A stretch of DNA of 64,000 nucleotides from Stappia sp. ES.058 (GTDB lineage: Bacteria > Pseudomonadota > Alphaproteobacteria > Rhizobiales > Stappiaceae). The notes below the pieces were generated by a model, which searched no databases, was not told the origin of the DNA, and saw only the letters and a list, made by a program, of their open reading frames with translations. Position 1 is the first letter of the stretch, and each line of letters starts with the position of its first letter. Where the stretch lies: contig NZ_LT629784.1 in NCBI RefSeq assembly GCF_900105595.1, positions 1,736,001-1,800,000 on the forward strand, written 5' to 3'. Position numbers and translations under genes: made by a program. Positions 43,401-55,487 of this stretch are shown here, piece by piece.

Positions 43401-43636
43401 ATGTAGATCATGTTGTCGACACCGTTGACCTGCGCCTCGATCGGCGCCGCAACGGTTTCCTCCAGCACGGTCGCATTGGCGCCGCTGTAGCTTGCCGACA
43501 CATTCACCACCGGCGGGGTGATGTTGGGAAACTGTTCGACCGGCAGCGAGAGATATCCGAGAACGCCGGCAATCGTGATGACGAGGGAAACGACCAGCGC
43601 GAACTTCGGCCGATAGATGAAGATGCGTGAAAACAT
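40454..43636 (-). CDS. RND-family multidrug efflux transporter (HAE1/AcrB-like)
   Basis: A 1060-residue inner-membrane proton-driven pump of the AcrB/MexF type. It opens with FSRIFIYRPKFALVVSLVIT and the first periplasmic loop YPNITPP-like FPNITPPVVNVSASYSGANA. Visible family motifs include the TM4 stretch GIVVDDAIIVVENVERIM (with the proton-relay Asp pair), PVIATTLVLLAVFVP, and in the second half the matching GLGAKNAILIVEFAMEE. A short C-terminal tail follows (GADAAGASGSRDG). It starts 6 bp after the membrane-fusion protein gene, so both form one operon. No outer-membrane TolC gene is in the window. Substrate range unknown. Confidence 0.95.
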   Translation of the reverse strand: MFSRIFIYRPKFALVVSLVITIAGVLGYLSLPVEQFPNITPPVVNVSASYSGANATVLEETVAAPIEAQVNGVDNMIYMSSNSSNNGSYSLNVTFAVGTDPDIAAVNVQNRVSQATSQLPSDVTKNGVTVQKASTNMLLVVTLYSSNEDHDEVFLSNYASIYLKDALARVQGVGKADVLTDFAYGMRIWLDPDRLASLAMTPSDFISAVRDQNVQVAAGQIGAPPVPDGQQFQYTVTAQGRLSTVEEFENIVLRTGADDAVVRIRDVARVELGSQFYSANGRFNGRPSTVLAVYQAPGANALAVSEGVLSRLDELSKAFPKDMSYEVPFNTTDFVQKSLQDVVTTLLLTFSLVVAVVFVFLGNWRATLIPLVAIPVSLIGTFAILLAAGMSLNTISLFALVLAIGIVVDDAIIVVENVERIMADEGLSPKEATAKAMVQITTPVIATTLVLLAVFVPTMFMPGITGRLYSQFATTISVSVVISSINALTLSPALCGLILKSRNGPPKGVFAVFESVVDRLRNGYVGVVSRLLPRSILGIGAVALAIGLIVLLGGRLPKGFLPLEDQGYLMVDVQLPDGAALPRTTAVTKDIEGRLESVDGIENVVTVNGFSILNSGLAPNTALLIVTLEPWGERQTPDLSANGILAKLWREFSTISGANIIAFNAPPIPGLGTTGGVEMKIQQTGGGTPQDLASAIGSMVYSANQRPGIAQAYSTFRANVPQLFIDLDRSKAKLLQVGIGDVFLTLQSYLGSYYINDFNLFGRVYKVMIQAEGTFRNRPEDIGRLYVRSQDGNMVPLRTLASVENTLGPQILNRYNMFRAASFNADPGAGTSTGVVMNELEAAAQEALPPGYTYEWTGSALQQQGTGAIVIFILLLAILFAYLFLVAQYESWSMPVAILMSVTVALLGAFVAVLVTGRDVNLYTQIGMIMLVGLGAKNAILIVEFAMEERAAGKSIIEAARAAAHLRFRAVIMTALSFLLGVVPLLVANGAGAASQQAIGFAVFGGMLFATLFGVVLIPVLYVAMQILRERVKGIYKGADAAGASGSRDGAPPAMDGAGA

Positions 43637-43642
43637 CCGGGC

Positions 43643-44794
43643 CTACTCCGACTTGTCGTCGGCAAGAACGGCGTTCACCGAAACGCCCGGTCGAACCTTT
43701 TGCAGCCCTTCCGTAATGACCCTCTCGCCCACCTGCAATCCGCTCTTCACCACGAACTTGGTATCAATCTGCTCGCCCAGTTCGACATGGCGCTGTTCGA
43801 CGTTCTCCTGGCTGCCGACGGCAAGCACAAAGGGCCCGCTCTGGTCCCGCTGCACCGCCGACTGCGGAATCACGATTTCCTTGGCGCTTTCGCCCGCTTC
43901 GATCACGACGGTGACGAACGTGCCGGCGACCAGAAGGCGGTCGGCGTTGGGAAACTGCCCGCGGATCGCGATCGTGCCCGTTGCCGGATCGACGGAATTG
44001 TCGATAAAGACGATCTTGCCGTCTTCCTTGTATCTCTGACCGTTGGGAAGAAGGATATGAATATCGGGCTGCTTCCCGCTTTCCTTCAGATTTTCAGGCG
44101 AACCGCCAGTGCTGCGGACGGCGTCCAGATAGTCCTTCTCGCTGATCGAAAAGCTGACATACATCGGCGCGGTGCGCACCAGTCGGGCTATCGGCCCGGA
44201 CGTCGGCCCCACGACATCGCCGACGCTGAAGTTCGTCTTGCCGAGCTGGCCGTCGAAAGGCGCATGAATATCCGTGTAGGAAAGATTGAGGTTCGCCTGC
44301 GTGACTGCGGCCTTGGCCGCATCGACGGCGGCCTCCGCCTGTTCCTTGGCCGCCAGCGTTGCCTGGTACTTGGCCTTGGAGACATGGCCCTTGTCGAAAA
44401 GGTCCTTGTCGCGTTCCAGGTCCGCGGCCTTGAGAGCGGCTTCCGCCTCCGCGCGTGCCGCCTCCGCCTTCGCGGACGCGAGCGCTGCCTCGTAAGGCGC
44501 GCGTTCGATGGTGAACAGCAAGTCGCCGGACTTCACCGTCGCGCCGTCAGGGACCTTCTTGCTGTCCAGGAACCCGGACACGCGTGAAATCAGATTGACA
44601 TTGTCGACCGCCGCGATCTGGCCGACGAACTCCGCCGACTGGCGAACGTCCTGGCTGACAGCCGCGGCTACGGTCACCGATGGCGGCGGCGCCTTGGGCG
44701 CAGATGCCTCCTCGGAGGGGCTGCAGGCGCCGAGCGCTCCCGCAAGCCCGATGGCAATCGCCAGACGTCGCATCCGGTTTCCGGCAGTCGCCAT
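43643..44794 (-). CDS. RND efflux membrane-fusion protein (AcrA/MexE-like lipoprotein)
   Basis: A 383-residue periplasmic adaptor. ATG 44794 is chosen because GGAG lies 8 bp upstream; an ATG at 44809 is possible. The signal ends in a lipobox (LAGALGACS), so the mature protein is a lipoprotein. It has the biotinyl-lipoyl half motifs (LISRVSGFLDSKKVPDGATVKSGD, quoted in part) flanking an Ala/Glu-rich coiled coil (about residues 85-150, EAARAEAEAALKAADLER), then the beta-barrel domain and membrane-proximal end. Paired with the RND pump just downstream. No regulator gene is adjacent, so control of expression is not evident. Confidence 0.94.
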   Translation of the reverse strand: MATAGNRMRRLAIAIGLAGALGACSPSEEASAPKAPPPSVTVAAAVSQDVRQSAEFVGQIAAVDNVNLISRVSGFLDSKKVPDGATVKSGDLLFTIERAPYEAALASAKAEAARAEAEAALKAADLERDKDLFDKGHVSKAKYQATLAAKEQAEAAVDAAKAAVTQANLNLSYTDIHAPFDGQLGKTNFSVGDVVGPTSGPIARLVRTAPMYVSFSISEKDYLDAVRSTGGSPENLKESGKQPDIHILLPNGQRYKEDGKIVFIDNSVDPATGTIAIRGQFPNADRLLVAGTFVTVVIEAGESAKEIVIPQSAVQRDQSGPFVLAVGSQENVEQRHVELGEQIDTKFVVKSGLQVGERVITEGLQKVRPGVSVNAVLADDKSE

Positions 44795-44881
44795 TTCGAA
44801 AATCTCCATGAAAGCCAGTCTTTCTTCGCGCTCACAACACGACGGCAAGAGCACAATTTGTCCAAACGTTACACAGCAATG

Positions 44882-45745
44882 TCACGGAAAAACAAGCGAC
44901 AATCCGAAACTGGCCGAAGACGGCACGACCAGCCCTTCGGGAGCGGACCGCGTTTCCACTCCCCTATCCCCGCAGGCCGCCTCAATCCGCAAACGTTCGC
45001 CGCCAGAAAACACGACCGCGCTTATGCGCGGCTGACCGTCGATCAACTCCACCGTTTCATGGAACAGCCGCTCATAGGCGTGCGGCGTCATCAGCTTGAG
45101 ATCTCCGCGCGGTGTCGCGATGGTGATGCCGAGGCTTGTTGCGCGCATTGCCCGCTCGCCGGTAAAGGCGGAGTAGAAGATGTGATGCATCGCCGGCTCA
45201 TCGCACACGACAACCACGCTCCCGAGGGCTCGAACGCCGTTTCGATGGGTTTGATAGGTAGACGACCAGAAGTTCTCGGGAAAACGGTGGAAGCAAGTGA
45301 AGAACCCGTTATCGGCATCCTCCGGATCCCTGGTAAAGGTCAGGTCGAAGCCGACCTTTCGGGTGCCACCATCGGAAAGCGCCTGCGACCGCTCGAAGGA
45401 AAAGGGCGCGAACACCGGAAGCCCGGCATGTTCAAACGCCGCGCGATCCGCATCCGGATCCCGGCTTTCAAGCACGAGCATCGATCCGCCCTCGCGCGTC
45501 TTCAGAAAATCGCGGTTGAAGGCGCCGAAGGAGAAGGCATCGTCCTTCGCCTCGGGAATGTCGGCCCCCTCCCCCATGGCGAGCAATTCAAGGAAAAAGC
45601 CGTCCAGCTGAACCAGGCGGTTCTCGGTGCCCCATGGGTGACGGGCCCGCGGCGTGACCGTGAAGCCAAGCGCTTCGACGCAGGCTGCCGCAGCATCGAG
45701 ATCAGTGACAGCCCAAACCAGATGATCGAATCCGCGTGCAGTCAT
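44882..45745 (-). CDS. VOC (glyoxalase-like) domain protein
   Basis: A 287-residue cytoplasmic protein with two halves of vicinal-oxygen-chelate fold, of the Glyoxalase_3 kind. It starts RGFDHLVWAVTDLDAAAACVEALGFTV, with His at the metal position of the first beta-alpha unit, continues ENRLVQLDGFFLELLAMGEG with a possible metal Glu, and has FFTCFHRFPENFWS in the second half. Such proteins may be dioxygenases, isomerases or resistance proteins; the substrate cannot be told. It lies upstream of the efflux operon on the same strand (87 bp gap) and 65 bp downstream of pyrG. Confidence 0.8.
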   Translation of the reverse strand: MTARGFDHLVWAVTDLDAAAACVEALGFTVTPRARHPWGTENRLVQLDGFFLELLAMGEGADIPEAKDDAFSFGAFNRDFLKTREGGSMLVLESRDPDADRAAFEHAGLPVFAPFSFERSQALSDGGTRKVGFDLTFTRDPEDADNGFFTCFHRFPENFWSSTYQTHRNGVRALGSVVVVCDEPAMHHIFYSAFTGERAMRATSLGITIATPRGDLKLMTPHAYERLFHETVELIDGQPRISAVVFSGGERLRIEAACGDRGVETRSAPEGLVVPSSASFGLSLVFP

Positions 45746-45810
45746 GGCGCACCTCTTGTTGTTCTTTGCGGCGCCGGCTGGCGTTCGGACAGGCCACTTG
45801 CAACGGGACG

Positions 45811-47939
<2,129 letters not shown>

Positions 47940-48038
47940 CGAGGACCAGTCTTTGATAGCGGATTTGAGCCGGGTTCTACACCAAGGCGCGCCGGGATTC
48001 CACCCTTGATGGGATTCCGATGCAATGAAACGAAAACC

Positions 48039-48794
48039 TTATCCGGCAGCGGCGACAATCGGCAGAAAGTCCGCCGCTTTCAGGCTTGCGCCACCAACGA
48101 GCGCACCATCGACATCGGCGATCCCAAGAAGCTCAACGGCATTGCCCGCCTTGACCGAGCCTCCGTAGAGAAGACGAACCGCCGCGAAGGCCTCGCCGAA
48201 CCGCTGAACGAGCTCACCGCGCATGAAGGCATGCATTTCGGCCACGTCGTCGACCGTCGGCGTCAATCCCGTCCCGATCGCCCACACCGGCTCATAGGCA
48301 ATGACGAGCGTTTCGGGGGTCGCCCCCTCGGGGACTGATTCTTCAAGCTGACGCCCAACCACCGCAAGCGCCTCCCCTGCCTTGCGCTCGGCTTGCGTCT
48401 CACCGACGCAGACGATGGCGGTCAGTCCTGCGCGCCACGCGGCACATGCCTTAGCGTTAACGGTAGCGTTGTCCTCGCCGTGGTCCGCACGGCGTTCCGA
48501 ATGTCCGACGATCACATAGGACGCGCCGGCGTCCGCAAGCATTTCGGCGGCAATGTCACCAGTGTGTGCGCCACTTGCCGCGGCATGACAGTCTTGTCCG
48601 CCAATCTGCACGCCACTCCCGAAAACCTTCTGGACCGCTGCCGCGATCATCGTCGCCGGCGGACAGATCGCAACGTCCGCCGATCCCTTGCCTGCGCGTA
48701 CGTCGTCCGCGATGCGGATGAGTTCCTCCAGCGCGCTCCCCAGACCGTTCATCTTCCAGTTGCCGGCAACGAGCGGCTTTGAAACCTTCGACAT
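48039..48794 (-). CDS. tpiA: Triosephosphate isomerase TpiA
   Basis: TpiA interconverts dihydroxyacetone phosphate and glyceraldehyde-3-phosphate in glycolysis. The 251-residue barrel shows all three catalytic parts: Lys in [10 protein letters not shown], His in [10 protein letters not shown] and Glu in [13 protein letters not shown]; the phosphate loop [10 protein letters not shown] and the final [11 protein letters not shown] are also present. The start MSKVSKPLV at 48794 is preferred to an upstream in-frame ATG. It is divergent from ppiD. Confidence 0.97.
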   Translation of the reverse strand: MSKVSKPLVAGNWKMNGLGSALEELIRIADDVRAGKGSADVAICPPATMIAAAVQKVFGSGVQIGGQDCHAAASGAHTGDIAAEMLADAGASYVIVGHSERRADHGEDNATVNAKACAAWRAGLTAIVCVGETQAERKAGEALAVVGRQLEESVPEGATPETLVIAYEPVWAIGTGLTPTVDDVAEMHAFMRGELVQRFGEAFAAVRLLYGGSVKAGNAVELLGIADVDGALVGGASLKAADFLPIVAAAG

Positions 48795-49028
48795 TCGAAA
48801 CCCCGTATTTCTTCTCTGGAGCCGCGGTGCGGCCACCTGCTTCATATGGGGCCGCCGACCTGTATTTCAGGCCCCGGTGCTAGCAGAAATCCGGATTTGA
48901 TCAAGATAATGGCGTCTCGGATTTCGCCGCCTTGCCCGTAGCCGCCGTCGTCTCTATGATCCGCCCGCTCCGGATGCGGCGCTGTGATCGCATTCTTTAT
49001 GTTCGCCCTAGAACCGACGGATTTCCCA

Positions 49029-50921
49029 ATGCTCGATACTCTGCGCGCTGGCGCAAAGTCCTGGATTTCAAAACTCCTGATTGGCCTGCTCGTGATCAGT
49101 TTCGCGATCTGGGGCATATCGGGCGACCTGCTGAACGTCGGGGGCGACCGTGTGGCCACGGTCGGCGACGAAAAGGTATCGCTCGAAGCCTTCGACACCG
49201 CCTACCGGCGCGAGCTCGACCGGATCGGTCAACGAATCGGACGCCCTCTTACAAGGGCGGAGGGCGCTTCGCTCGGTCTGCCCGGCCAGGTGCTCGGGCG
49301 CCTCGTCGCGGAAGCGTCTCTGAACCAGACGGCAAACGATCTCAATCTCGGCGTGACGGACGAGGAATTGGTCCGCCTGATCCAGTCGGCCCCGGCCTTC
49401 CAGTCCCCGGGCGGCGGTTTCAACCGTGCCCGGCTCGTCCAGATCCTCCAGGCAAACGGGCTGACGGAAGACCAGTTCGTCGAGGAGCGCCGGCTGCTCG
49501 AGGAGCGCCTGCAGATCGCCGAAGCGATCAGCGGCGGCCTTACGACGCCACAGCCCATGCTCGAAGCGTTCAACCAGCATGCCAAGGAAGAACGCAGCGT
49601 CAATTACATCGTTCTCGACCGCGACGCCGCCGGCGAGATCGCCGCGCCGAGCGATGAAGACCTCACCCGCTATTTCGAGGACAATCTGGCGGCGTTCCGC
49701 GCCCCGGAGTATCGCAAGATCGCGGTGCTTGAGATCACGCCCGACCGTGTTGCGCGCCCTGGCGAGATCAGCGAAGGCGACGTGAAGCGAGAGTATGAAT
49801 CTGCGGGAGGCCGCTTCGGCGAAGTCGAGCAACGGCGTATCCTGCAGTTGACCTTGTCGTCCGAAAAAGACGCCGATGCAGTGCGCCAGGCGCTCGCCGA
49901 AGGCAAGAGCTTCGAGGAAATCGTCGAGGAGCGCGGCACGACCATCGACGCGATCGACCTTGGCTCAATGAAGCGGTCCGACCTGATCGACCCCGCGATC
50001 GCCGATGCGGCCTTTTCCCTTGGCGAAGGTGAAGTGTCCGACATCGTCGATGGACGTTTCTCTCCGGTCGTCCTGAAGATCGCCGAGATCACTCCGGCCC
50101 GCAAGACGCCCTTGGCCGAGGTTGCCGACACGCTTCGTCAGGAAATCGCACTCCGGCTCGCCGAGCGCGAGGTGCTCGACCTGCACGACGAAGTCGAGGA
50201 CGCACGCGCCGGTGGCGCGACGTTGACCGAGGTCGCCGAGCGTTTCTCCCTGACCCTCGACACGCCGCCGGCGTTCGACACGGCCGGCAAAACCATGGAC
50301 GGGACCGAAGTCGACCTTCCCGATGCCGCCGATCTTGTTTCCGATACATTCGAGAGCGACGTCGGTATCGAGGCAGATCCGCTGCAGCTTGGACGCACGG
50401 GCTTTGTCTGGTTCGAAGTGAGCGATGTCATTCCCGCGCGCGACCGCGCGCTTGAAGAGGTTCGCGACAACGTCGTCGCCGCCTGGACGCAGGAACAAAG
50501 GACCGAGCGTCTTGATACACTGGCAAGCGAGGTCCTCGTTGAGCTCGACGACGGCAGGACGCTGGAGAGCATTGCGCAGGAACGCGGTCTGCAGGTCAGC
50601 ACCGCCGAAGGACTGCGCCGAAACGCCGAAAACGACGTCTTCTCTCCGGGCGCCATCGAAGGTGTCTTTTCCGGCCCCGTCGGCACGACGGGACGGGCCG
50701 CGCGTGACAGCGATGGCGCGCGGATCGTGTTCAAGGTCGAAGCGGTCAATTCACCGGCTTTCTTCCGCGCGGACGGAGAAATCGCGGCGCTCGACAACCG
50801 TCTTGGCGAAGCGCTTCAAAATTCGGTGGTCGGCGAATACGTCAGCCAACGTCAGTCGGCCCTTGGCGTCAGCGTGAACCAGTCGAACATCAATCTTGTG
50901 ATCGGACAGGGCGGCGGCTAG
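49029..50921 (+). CDS. ppiD: PpiD-like periplasmic peptidyl-prolyl isomerase (SurA_N/parvulin)
   Basis: A 630-residue membrane-anchored chaperone that helps newly exported outer-membrane proteins fold. MLDTLRAGAKSWISKLLIGLLVISFAIWG gives a short N-terminal tail and a single membrane helix (about 13-31), followed by a SurA-N-like helical domain (GDEKVSLEAFDTAYRRELDR) and a parvulin domain (EGKSFEEIVEERGTT, DLIDPAIADAAFSLGEGEVSDIV). A second degenerate parvulin-like part follows. The start at 49029 is chosen over upstream codons because the membrane anchor starts there. It heads a series ppiD, trpD, trpC, moaC, moeA, with 97 bp before trpD. Confidence 0.92.
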   Translation: MLDTLRAGAKSWISKLLIGLLVISFAIWGISGDLLNVGGDRVATVGDEKVSLEAFDTAYRRELDRIGQRIGRPLTRAEGASLGLPGQVLGRLVAEASLNQTANDLNLGVTDEELVRLIQSAPAFQSPGGGFNRARLVQILQANGLTEDQFVEERRLLEERLQIAEAISGGLTTPQPMLEAFNQHAKEERSVNYIVLDRDAAGEIAAPSDEDLTRYFEDNLAAFRAPEYRKIAVLEITPDRVARPGEISEGDVKREYESAGGRFGEVEQRRILQLTLSSEKDADAVRQALAEGKSFEEIVEERGTTIDAIDLGSMKRSDLIDPAIADAAFSLGEGEVSDIVDGRFSPVVLKIAEITPARKTPLAEVADTLRQEIALRLAEREVLDLHDEVEDARAGGATLTEVAERFSLTLDTPPAFDTAGKTMDGTEVDLPDAADLVSDTFESDVGIEADPLQLGRTGFVWFEVSDVIPARDRALEEVRDNVVAAWTQEQRTERLDTLASEVLVELDDGRTLESIAQERGLQVSTAEGLRRNAENDVFSPGAIEGVFSGPVGTTGRAARDSDGARIVFKVEAVNSPAFFRADGEIAALDNRLGEALQNSVVGEYVSQRQSALGVSVNQSNINLVIGQGGG

Positions 50922-51018
50922 GCCCTGCGTGAGCGGCAAGGCTTCGCGGATCGCGTGTCCGCGATTGCCGGCCGGCCGGCACGTTTCCGTCGACGGACGA
51001 CATTGAAAGGACGAGCCA

Positions 51019-52047
51019 GTGAGCAATCTCAAGAGTCTGATTGCGAAGGCAGCCGACGGAACACCTCTTACCCGCGACGAGGCCCGCGAGGCGTTCGACA
51101 TCATCATGTCGGGCGCCGCGACGCCCTCGCAGATCGGCGGTTTCCTGATGGCCTTGCGGGTGCGAGGCGAGAGCATTGACGAGATCGCCGGCGCTGTTGC
51201 GACGATGCGGGCAAAGATGCTGCCCGTGGATGCGCCCGCGAACGCCGTGGACGTCGTGGGAACCGGCGGAGATGCATCGGGAAGCTACAACATCTCGACC
51301 TGTTCCGCCTTTGTTGTTGCCGGTTGCGGCGTTCCGGTGGCCAAGCACGGCAACCGGTCGCTGTCGTCCAAGTCGGGCGCCGCCGACGTGCTGACGGCGC
51401 TCGGCGTGAACATCGACATCAAGCCCGAGCGGATCAGCCGCTGCATTCGCGAAGTCAGCCTGGGTTTCATGTTCGCTCCCAACCACCATTCCGCGATGAA
51501 ACATGTCGGCCCGGCCCGCACGGAGCTTGGCACGCGCACGATCTTCAATCTACTCGGCCCGCTGTCCAATCCGGCGGGCGTCAGCCGACAGATGGTCGGG
51601 GTATTCGCCAGGCAGTGGGTCGAGCCGATTGCCCATGTTCTCAAATCGCTCGGGTCGCAGGCGGCCTGGGTGGTTCACGGCTCGGATGGCCTCGACGAAA
51701 TTACCACCACAGGTCCGACAAGCGTTGCAGCCCTTGAAGACGGCAAGGTCCGCACATTCGAGATCTCGCCGCTCGACGTCGGCCTTTCGATCTCACGTCC
51801 GGAAGACCTGAAGGGCGGGGAAGCGAAAGAAAACGCTGCCGCGCTGAAAGCGGTTCTGGAAGGTGCCCGCAACGCCTACCGCGACACTGTCCTGATGAAC
51901 GCCGGCGCAACACTTTTGGTCGCCGGACACGCGGCTGAACTGCGTGAGGGCGTGTCGCAGGCCGCACAGGCAATCGACAGCGGTGCGGCCATGGAACGTT
52001 TGAATCACCTGGTTCAGGTTTCGAATGATGGAAACGGCAATGGCTGA
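51019..52047 (+). CDS. trpD: Anthranilate phosphoribosyltransferase TrpD
   Basis: TrpD joins anthranilate to PRPP in tryptophan synthesis. The 342 residues match the family. GTG start with AAAGGAC about 10 bp upstream. Key motifs: [20 protein letters not shown] (PRPP/glycine loop), [35 protein letters not shown] and the late GGEAKENA acidic/metal motif. The 3' end overlaps trpC by 8 bp. trpG, often just upstream, is not in this window; the upstream neighbour is ppiD. Confidence 0.96.
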   Translation: MSNLKSLIAKAADGTPLTRDEAREAFDIIMSGAATPSQIGGFLMALRVRGESIDEIAGAVATMRAKMLPVDAPANAVDVVGTGGDASGSYNISTCSAFVVAGCGVPVAKHGNRSLSSKSGAADVLTALGVNIDIKPERISRCIREVSLGFMFAPNHHSAMKHVGPARTELGTRTIFNLLGPLSNPAGVSRQMVGVFARQWVEPIAHVLKSLGSQAAWVVHGSDGLDEITTTGPTSVAALEDGKVRTFEISPLDVGLSISRPEDLKGGEAKENAAALKAVLEGARNAYRDTVLMNAGATLLVAGHAAELREGVSQAAQAIDSGAAMERLNHLVQVSNDGNGNG

Positions 52048-52849
52048 CATTCTTGCCCGCATCGAAGTCTACAAGCGCTCGGAAATCGCCGCCGCAAAGG
52101 CGAAGGTGTCGCAAGCGGAAATAGAGCGACGCGCCGCGCAAGCGCCCAGCCCCCGCGGGTTTCAAAAAGCGCTCGAGACGCGCCGGGCTGATGACGACTA
52201 CGGCCTGATCGCAGAGATCAAGAAGGCAAGTCCCTCCAAGGGGCTGATCCGTGCCGACTTCGATCCCCCTGCCCTTGCCCGCGCCTATGAAGAAGGCGGA
52301 GCCGCCTGCCTTTCCGTGTTGACCGACGGTCCGTCCTTTCAGGGCGCGCCCGAGTATCTGGGCGCGGCGCGCGACGCCTGTCAGCTGCCGGTTCTGCGCA
52401 AGGACTTTCTCTACGACACCTATCAGGTCTACGAAGCGCGGGCCTGGGGTGCGGATTGCATCCTGATCATTCTGGCCGCGCTGGACGACGAGACGGCCGC
52501 TGCACTGGAGGCCACTGCCGTCGATCTTGGCATGGACATCCTGCTTGAGGTTCACAACGCTGAGGAGCTGGAGCGCGCGCTTCGCCTGTCGTCCGCGATG
52601 GTCGGCATCAACAACCGGAACCTGAAGACATTCGAGACCAGGTTGGAAACAAGCGAAGAGCTTGCCCCACGGATCCCGTCCGGCAAGCTGGTCATCGGAG
52701 AATCGGGCCTCTTCGCCCCTTCGGATCTCGCCAGAATGTCGGCCTGCGGCATCTCCACCTTCCTGATCGGCGAGAGCCTGATGCGCCAGCAGGACGTTGC
52801 GGCTGCAACGCGCGCATTGCTCATGCGTGCGCCGGCCGCCGCGCAATAG
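52040..52849 (+). CDS. trpC: Indole-3-glycerol phosphate synthase TrpC
   Basis: TrpC closes the indole ring from CdRP. The 269-residue barrel shows [63 protein letters not shown] and [16 protein letters not shown], with the catalytic Lys residues in KKASPSKG and RKDF. Start at MADILARIE (52040), inside the trpD stop region; an ATG at 52025 is less likely. 34 bp before moaC. Confidence 0.96.
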   Translation: MADILARIEVYKRSEIAAAKAKVSQAEIERRAAQAPSPRGFQKALETRRADDDYGLIAEIKKASPSKGLIRADFDPPALARAYEEGGAACLSVLTDGPSFQGAPEYLGAARDACQLPVLRKDFLYDTYQVYEARAWGADCILIILAALDDETAAALEATAVDLGMDILLEVHNAEELERALRLSSAMVGINNRNLKTFETRLETSEELAPRIPSGKLVIGESGLFAPSDLARMSACGISTFLIGESLMRQQDVAAATRALLMRAPAAAQ

Positions 52850-52883
52850 CCCACGCCTGACGCCCGGCCGAGCAGGACGCACC

Positions 52884-53372
52884 ATGACCACCAAAGACCC
52901 AAGACTGACCCATCTGGACGAGACCGGCGCCGCAAACATGGTCGATGTGTCCTCCAAGGACGTCACCACACGCGAGGCGACAGCGGAGGGCTACGTCCGG
53001 ATGAAACCGGAAACGCTGGAGATGATCCGGTCCGGAAATGCGAAGAAGGGGGACGTGGTCGCCACGGCGCGGATCGCCGGCATCATGGCGGCGAAACGCA
53101 CACATGAGCTCATCCCGCTGTGCCATCCCCTCGCCTTGTCGAAGGTGGCCGTCGACATCGAAGCCGACGCGAGCCTGCCCGGGCTGAAGGTTACCGCCTA
53201 CGCCAAGCTTGCCGGCCAGACCGGCGTCGAGATGGAAGCACTCACGGCCTGTTCTCTTGCTTGCCTGACGATCTACGACATGGCCAAGGCGGTTGATCGC
53301 GGCATGACGATCCAGGGTCTGCGCGTCCTGTCGAAGTCAGGCGGAAAATCCGGCGACTGGGTCGCAACATGA
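52884..53372 (+). CDS. moaC: Cyclic pyranopterin monophosphate synthase MoaC
   Basis: MoaC forms cPMP in molybdenum cofactor synthesis. The 162-residue product has the conserved segments [42 protein letters not shown] (quoted in two: [11 protein letters not shown] and [10 protein letters not shown]), [21 protein letters not shown] and [24 protein letters not shown], again in parts. Its stop overlaps the moeA start by 4 bp, so they are coupled. The Moco made here would serve SoxC among others. Confidence 0.96.
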   Translation: MTTKDPRLTHLDETGAANMVDVSSKDVTTREATAEGYVRMKPETLEMIRSGNAKKGDVVATARIAGIMAAKRTHELIPLCHPLALSKVAVDIEADASLPGLKVTAYAKLAGQTGVEMEALTACSLACLTIYDMAKAVDRGMTIQGLRVLSKSGGKSGDWVAT

Positions 53373-54589
53373 CACTGATTTCCGTCGACGAGGCGCTCGC
53401 ACGGCTTTTGCGCGGCGTAGCCCCGCTCGAGACGGAGGCGGTGGCGCTCGAAAACGCGAATGGGCGATGTCTCGCGCAGGACATTCGTGCAAGACGCACG
53501 CAACCGCCGTTTTCCGCCTCCGCCATGGACGGCTATGCGGTGCGCGCCGCTGATATCGCCACTGTGCCGGTCCGTCTGCGCGTGATTGGCGAAGCACCGG
53601 CCGGACACGGGTTTGCCGGTGAAATCGGCCCTTTTGAAGCCGTGCGGATCTTCACCGGCGCTCCGCTTCCGCGCGGCGCCGATACGATCCTCATTCAGGA
53701 AAATGCCGAACCGACCGGAGGCGATGGCTCGATTACTGCGCTGGAGACAGCCGACACGGGACGTTACGTGCGGCCGGCCGGTCTCGATTTTCGCGAGGGC
53801 GATGTCTTGCTGCAGGCTGGTTGCAGGCTCGGATTTTCCGAGTTGGCACTGGCGGCGGGCATGAACCATGCCACCCTTCCGGTCGTGCGCCGCCCCCGTG
53901 TCGCGATTCTCGCGACCGGAGACGAACTTGTGCCGCCGGGTGCGAATTCGGGTCCCGACCAGATCATCGCCTCCAATCACATCGGCGTGGGTGCAATCGT
54001 TGAAGACAACGGCGGCCTGCCGATCCATCTGGGCATCGCGGAAGACCGTCCGGATGCGCTGGCACGCAAGATTGCCGCGGCCCGCGAATGCCGCGCCGAT
54101 GTTCTCGTGACCCTTGGCGGCGCATCGGTCGGCGATCATGATCTCGTTCAGGAGGCGCTGGGGAATGCAGGCATGCACCTCGCATTCTGGCGGATCGCCA
54201 TGCGCCCCGGCAAGCCGCTGATGGCGGGACGGATCGGCTCGATGCAGGTGCTAGGGCTTCCGGGAAACCCGGTTTCCAGTCTCGTGTGTTCGCTGCTGTT
54301 CCTCAAGCCGTTGCTGGCCGCGCTGAGCGGGCTGCAGGCGCCCGCGCGTCTCACCGAACGCGTCCCGCTCGCGGCGCCAGTCGGCGAGAACGACCGTCGC
54401 GAAGACTATCTCAGGGCACGTCTCGAGATCGAAGGCGACGGAACCGAACGCGTCAAACCATTCGACAAGCAGGATTCTTCCATGCTCACGACATTGGCCA
54501 GCGCCAACGCACTGATCGTGCGCCCTCCACATGGACCGGCCCTGCCGTCCGGAACTCCCGTGCCGGTAATCCGCATCTCCGGCCGCTGA
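53369..54589 (+). CDS. moeA: Molybdopterin molybdenumtransferase MoeA
   Basis: MoeA inserts molybdate into adenylylated molybdopterin. The 406-residue protein starts [22 protein letters not shown], has the [15 protein letters not shown] motif, [28 protein letters not shown] (quoted in part), [15 protein letters not shown] and [13 protein letters not shown], then [13 protein letters not shown] and a C-terminal beta domain. Coupled to moaC by ATGA overlap; followed by a LexA-controlled gene 87 bp downstream. Confidence 0.96.
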   Translation: MTLISVDEALARLLRGVAPLETEAVALENANGRCLAQDIRARRTQPPFSASAMDGYAVRAADIATVPVRLRVIGEAPAGHGFAGEIGPFEAVRIFTGAPLPRGADTILIQENAEPTGGDGSITALETADTGRYVRPAGLDFREGDVLLQAGCRLGFSELALAAGMNHATLPVVRRPRVAILATGDELVPPGANSGPDQIIASNHIGVGAIVEDNGGLPIHLGIAEDRPDALARKIAAARECRADVLVTLGGASVGDHDLVQEALGNAGMHLAFWRIAMRPGKPLMAGRIGSMQVLGLPGNPVSSLVCSLLFLKPLLAALSGLQAPARLTERVPLAAPVGENDRREDYLRARLEIEGDGTERVKPFDKQDSSMLTTLASANALIVRPPHGPALPSGTPVPVIRISGR

Positions 54590-54599
54590 GCCTGTTGTG

Positions 54600-54614
54600 G
54601 AACAAGGCAAGAAC
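54600..54614. promoter_or_regulatory. LexA (SOS) box upstream of lexA
   Basis: GAAC-N7-GAAC, the complement of the alphaproteobacterial GTTC-N7-GTTC SOS box, lies 63-77 bp before the lexA start and 11 bp after the moeA stop. It predicts autorepression by LexA. Confidence 0.85.
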
Positions 54615-54676
54615 AGTTAGACTATGTTCATGATTTGTCCGTAGTCTGAGTCGAATGGCATTGGGGATCCCGTCGG

Positions 54677-55387
54677 ATGTTGACGCGCAAGCAGCACGAA
54701 TTGCTCCTGTTCATCCATGAAAGGCTCAAGGAGACCGGCGTTCCGCCGTCTTTCGACGAGATGAAGGATGCGCTTGATCTCCGATCCAAGTCAGGCATTC
54801 ATCGCCTGATCACGGCGCTGGAAGAACGCGGCTTCATTCGCCGGCTTCCCAACCGCGCCAGGGCGCTTGAAATCGTCAAGCTTCCGGAATCGGTTGCGCC
54901 GGGTCTCGCCGCCCCGCGCAGTCAGGGGTTCTCGCCATCGGTGATCGAGGGATCGCGCGGGAAGATGCCTCCCGCAGCCCCGCAGCCGGCCCTTCCCGAC
55001 AGCGAAAGCGTATCGATCCCGGTCATGGGGCGGATCGCGGCCGGAGTTCCGATCGAGGCGATCCAGTCACACAGCCACACCATTTCCATGCCAGCCGATC
55101 TGTTGGGTGCTGGAGAGCACTATGCGCTCGAAGTGCGGGGCGATTCCATGATCGACGCCGGCATTCTGGATGGAGACACCGTCGTCATTCGAAGGTCTGA
55201 CAGCGCCGACAGCGGCGATATCGTGGTCGCGCTGATCGACGATGAGGAAGCAACCTTGAAGCGCCTGCGCAAGAAGGGCGAGTCGACAGCTCTTGAAGCG
55301 GCGAACCCGGCCTATGAGACGCGGATCTTCGGACCAGGCCGCGTGCGGGTCCAGGGCAAACTGATCTCCCTGTTTCGTCGGTACTGA
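54677..55387 (+). CDS. lexA: SOS response repressor LexA
   Basis: A 236-residue repressor that is cleaved with RecA help after DNA damage. The N-terminal winged helix-turn-helix covers [28 protein letters not shown] to [16 protein letters not shown]. The S24 protease domain has the Ala-Gly scission site in [13 protein letters not shown], the catalytic serine in [16 protein letters not shown] and the lysine in [10 protein letters not shown]. The linker between domains is longer than in E. coli LexA, as usual in alphaproteobacteria. Convergent with comEC, 100 bp apart. Confidence 0.96.
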   Translation: MLTRKQHELLLFIHERLKETGVPPSFDEMKDALDLRSKSGIHRLITALEERGFIRRLPNRARALEIVKLPESVAPGLAAPRSQGFSPSVIEGSRGKMPPAAPQPALPDSESVSIPVMGRIAAGVPIEAIQSHSHTISMPADLLGAGEHYALEVRGDSMIDAGILDGDTVVIRRSDSADSGDIVVALIDDEEATLKRLRKKGESTALEAANPAYETRIFGPGRVRVQGKLISLFRRY

Positions 55388-55487
55388 CCAGGGCCTATCG
55401 AATTAGGCACACGGAGCTGTGCGCTACCCGGCATCGTTCGGGGCGCTGGCCGATAGGAATATGACATGAGGCTTGTGGCACTGCGGA

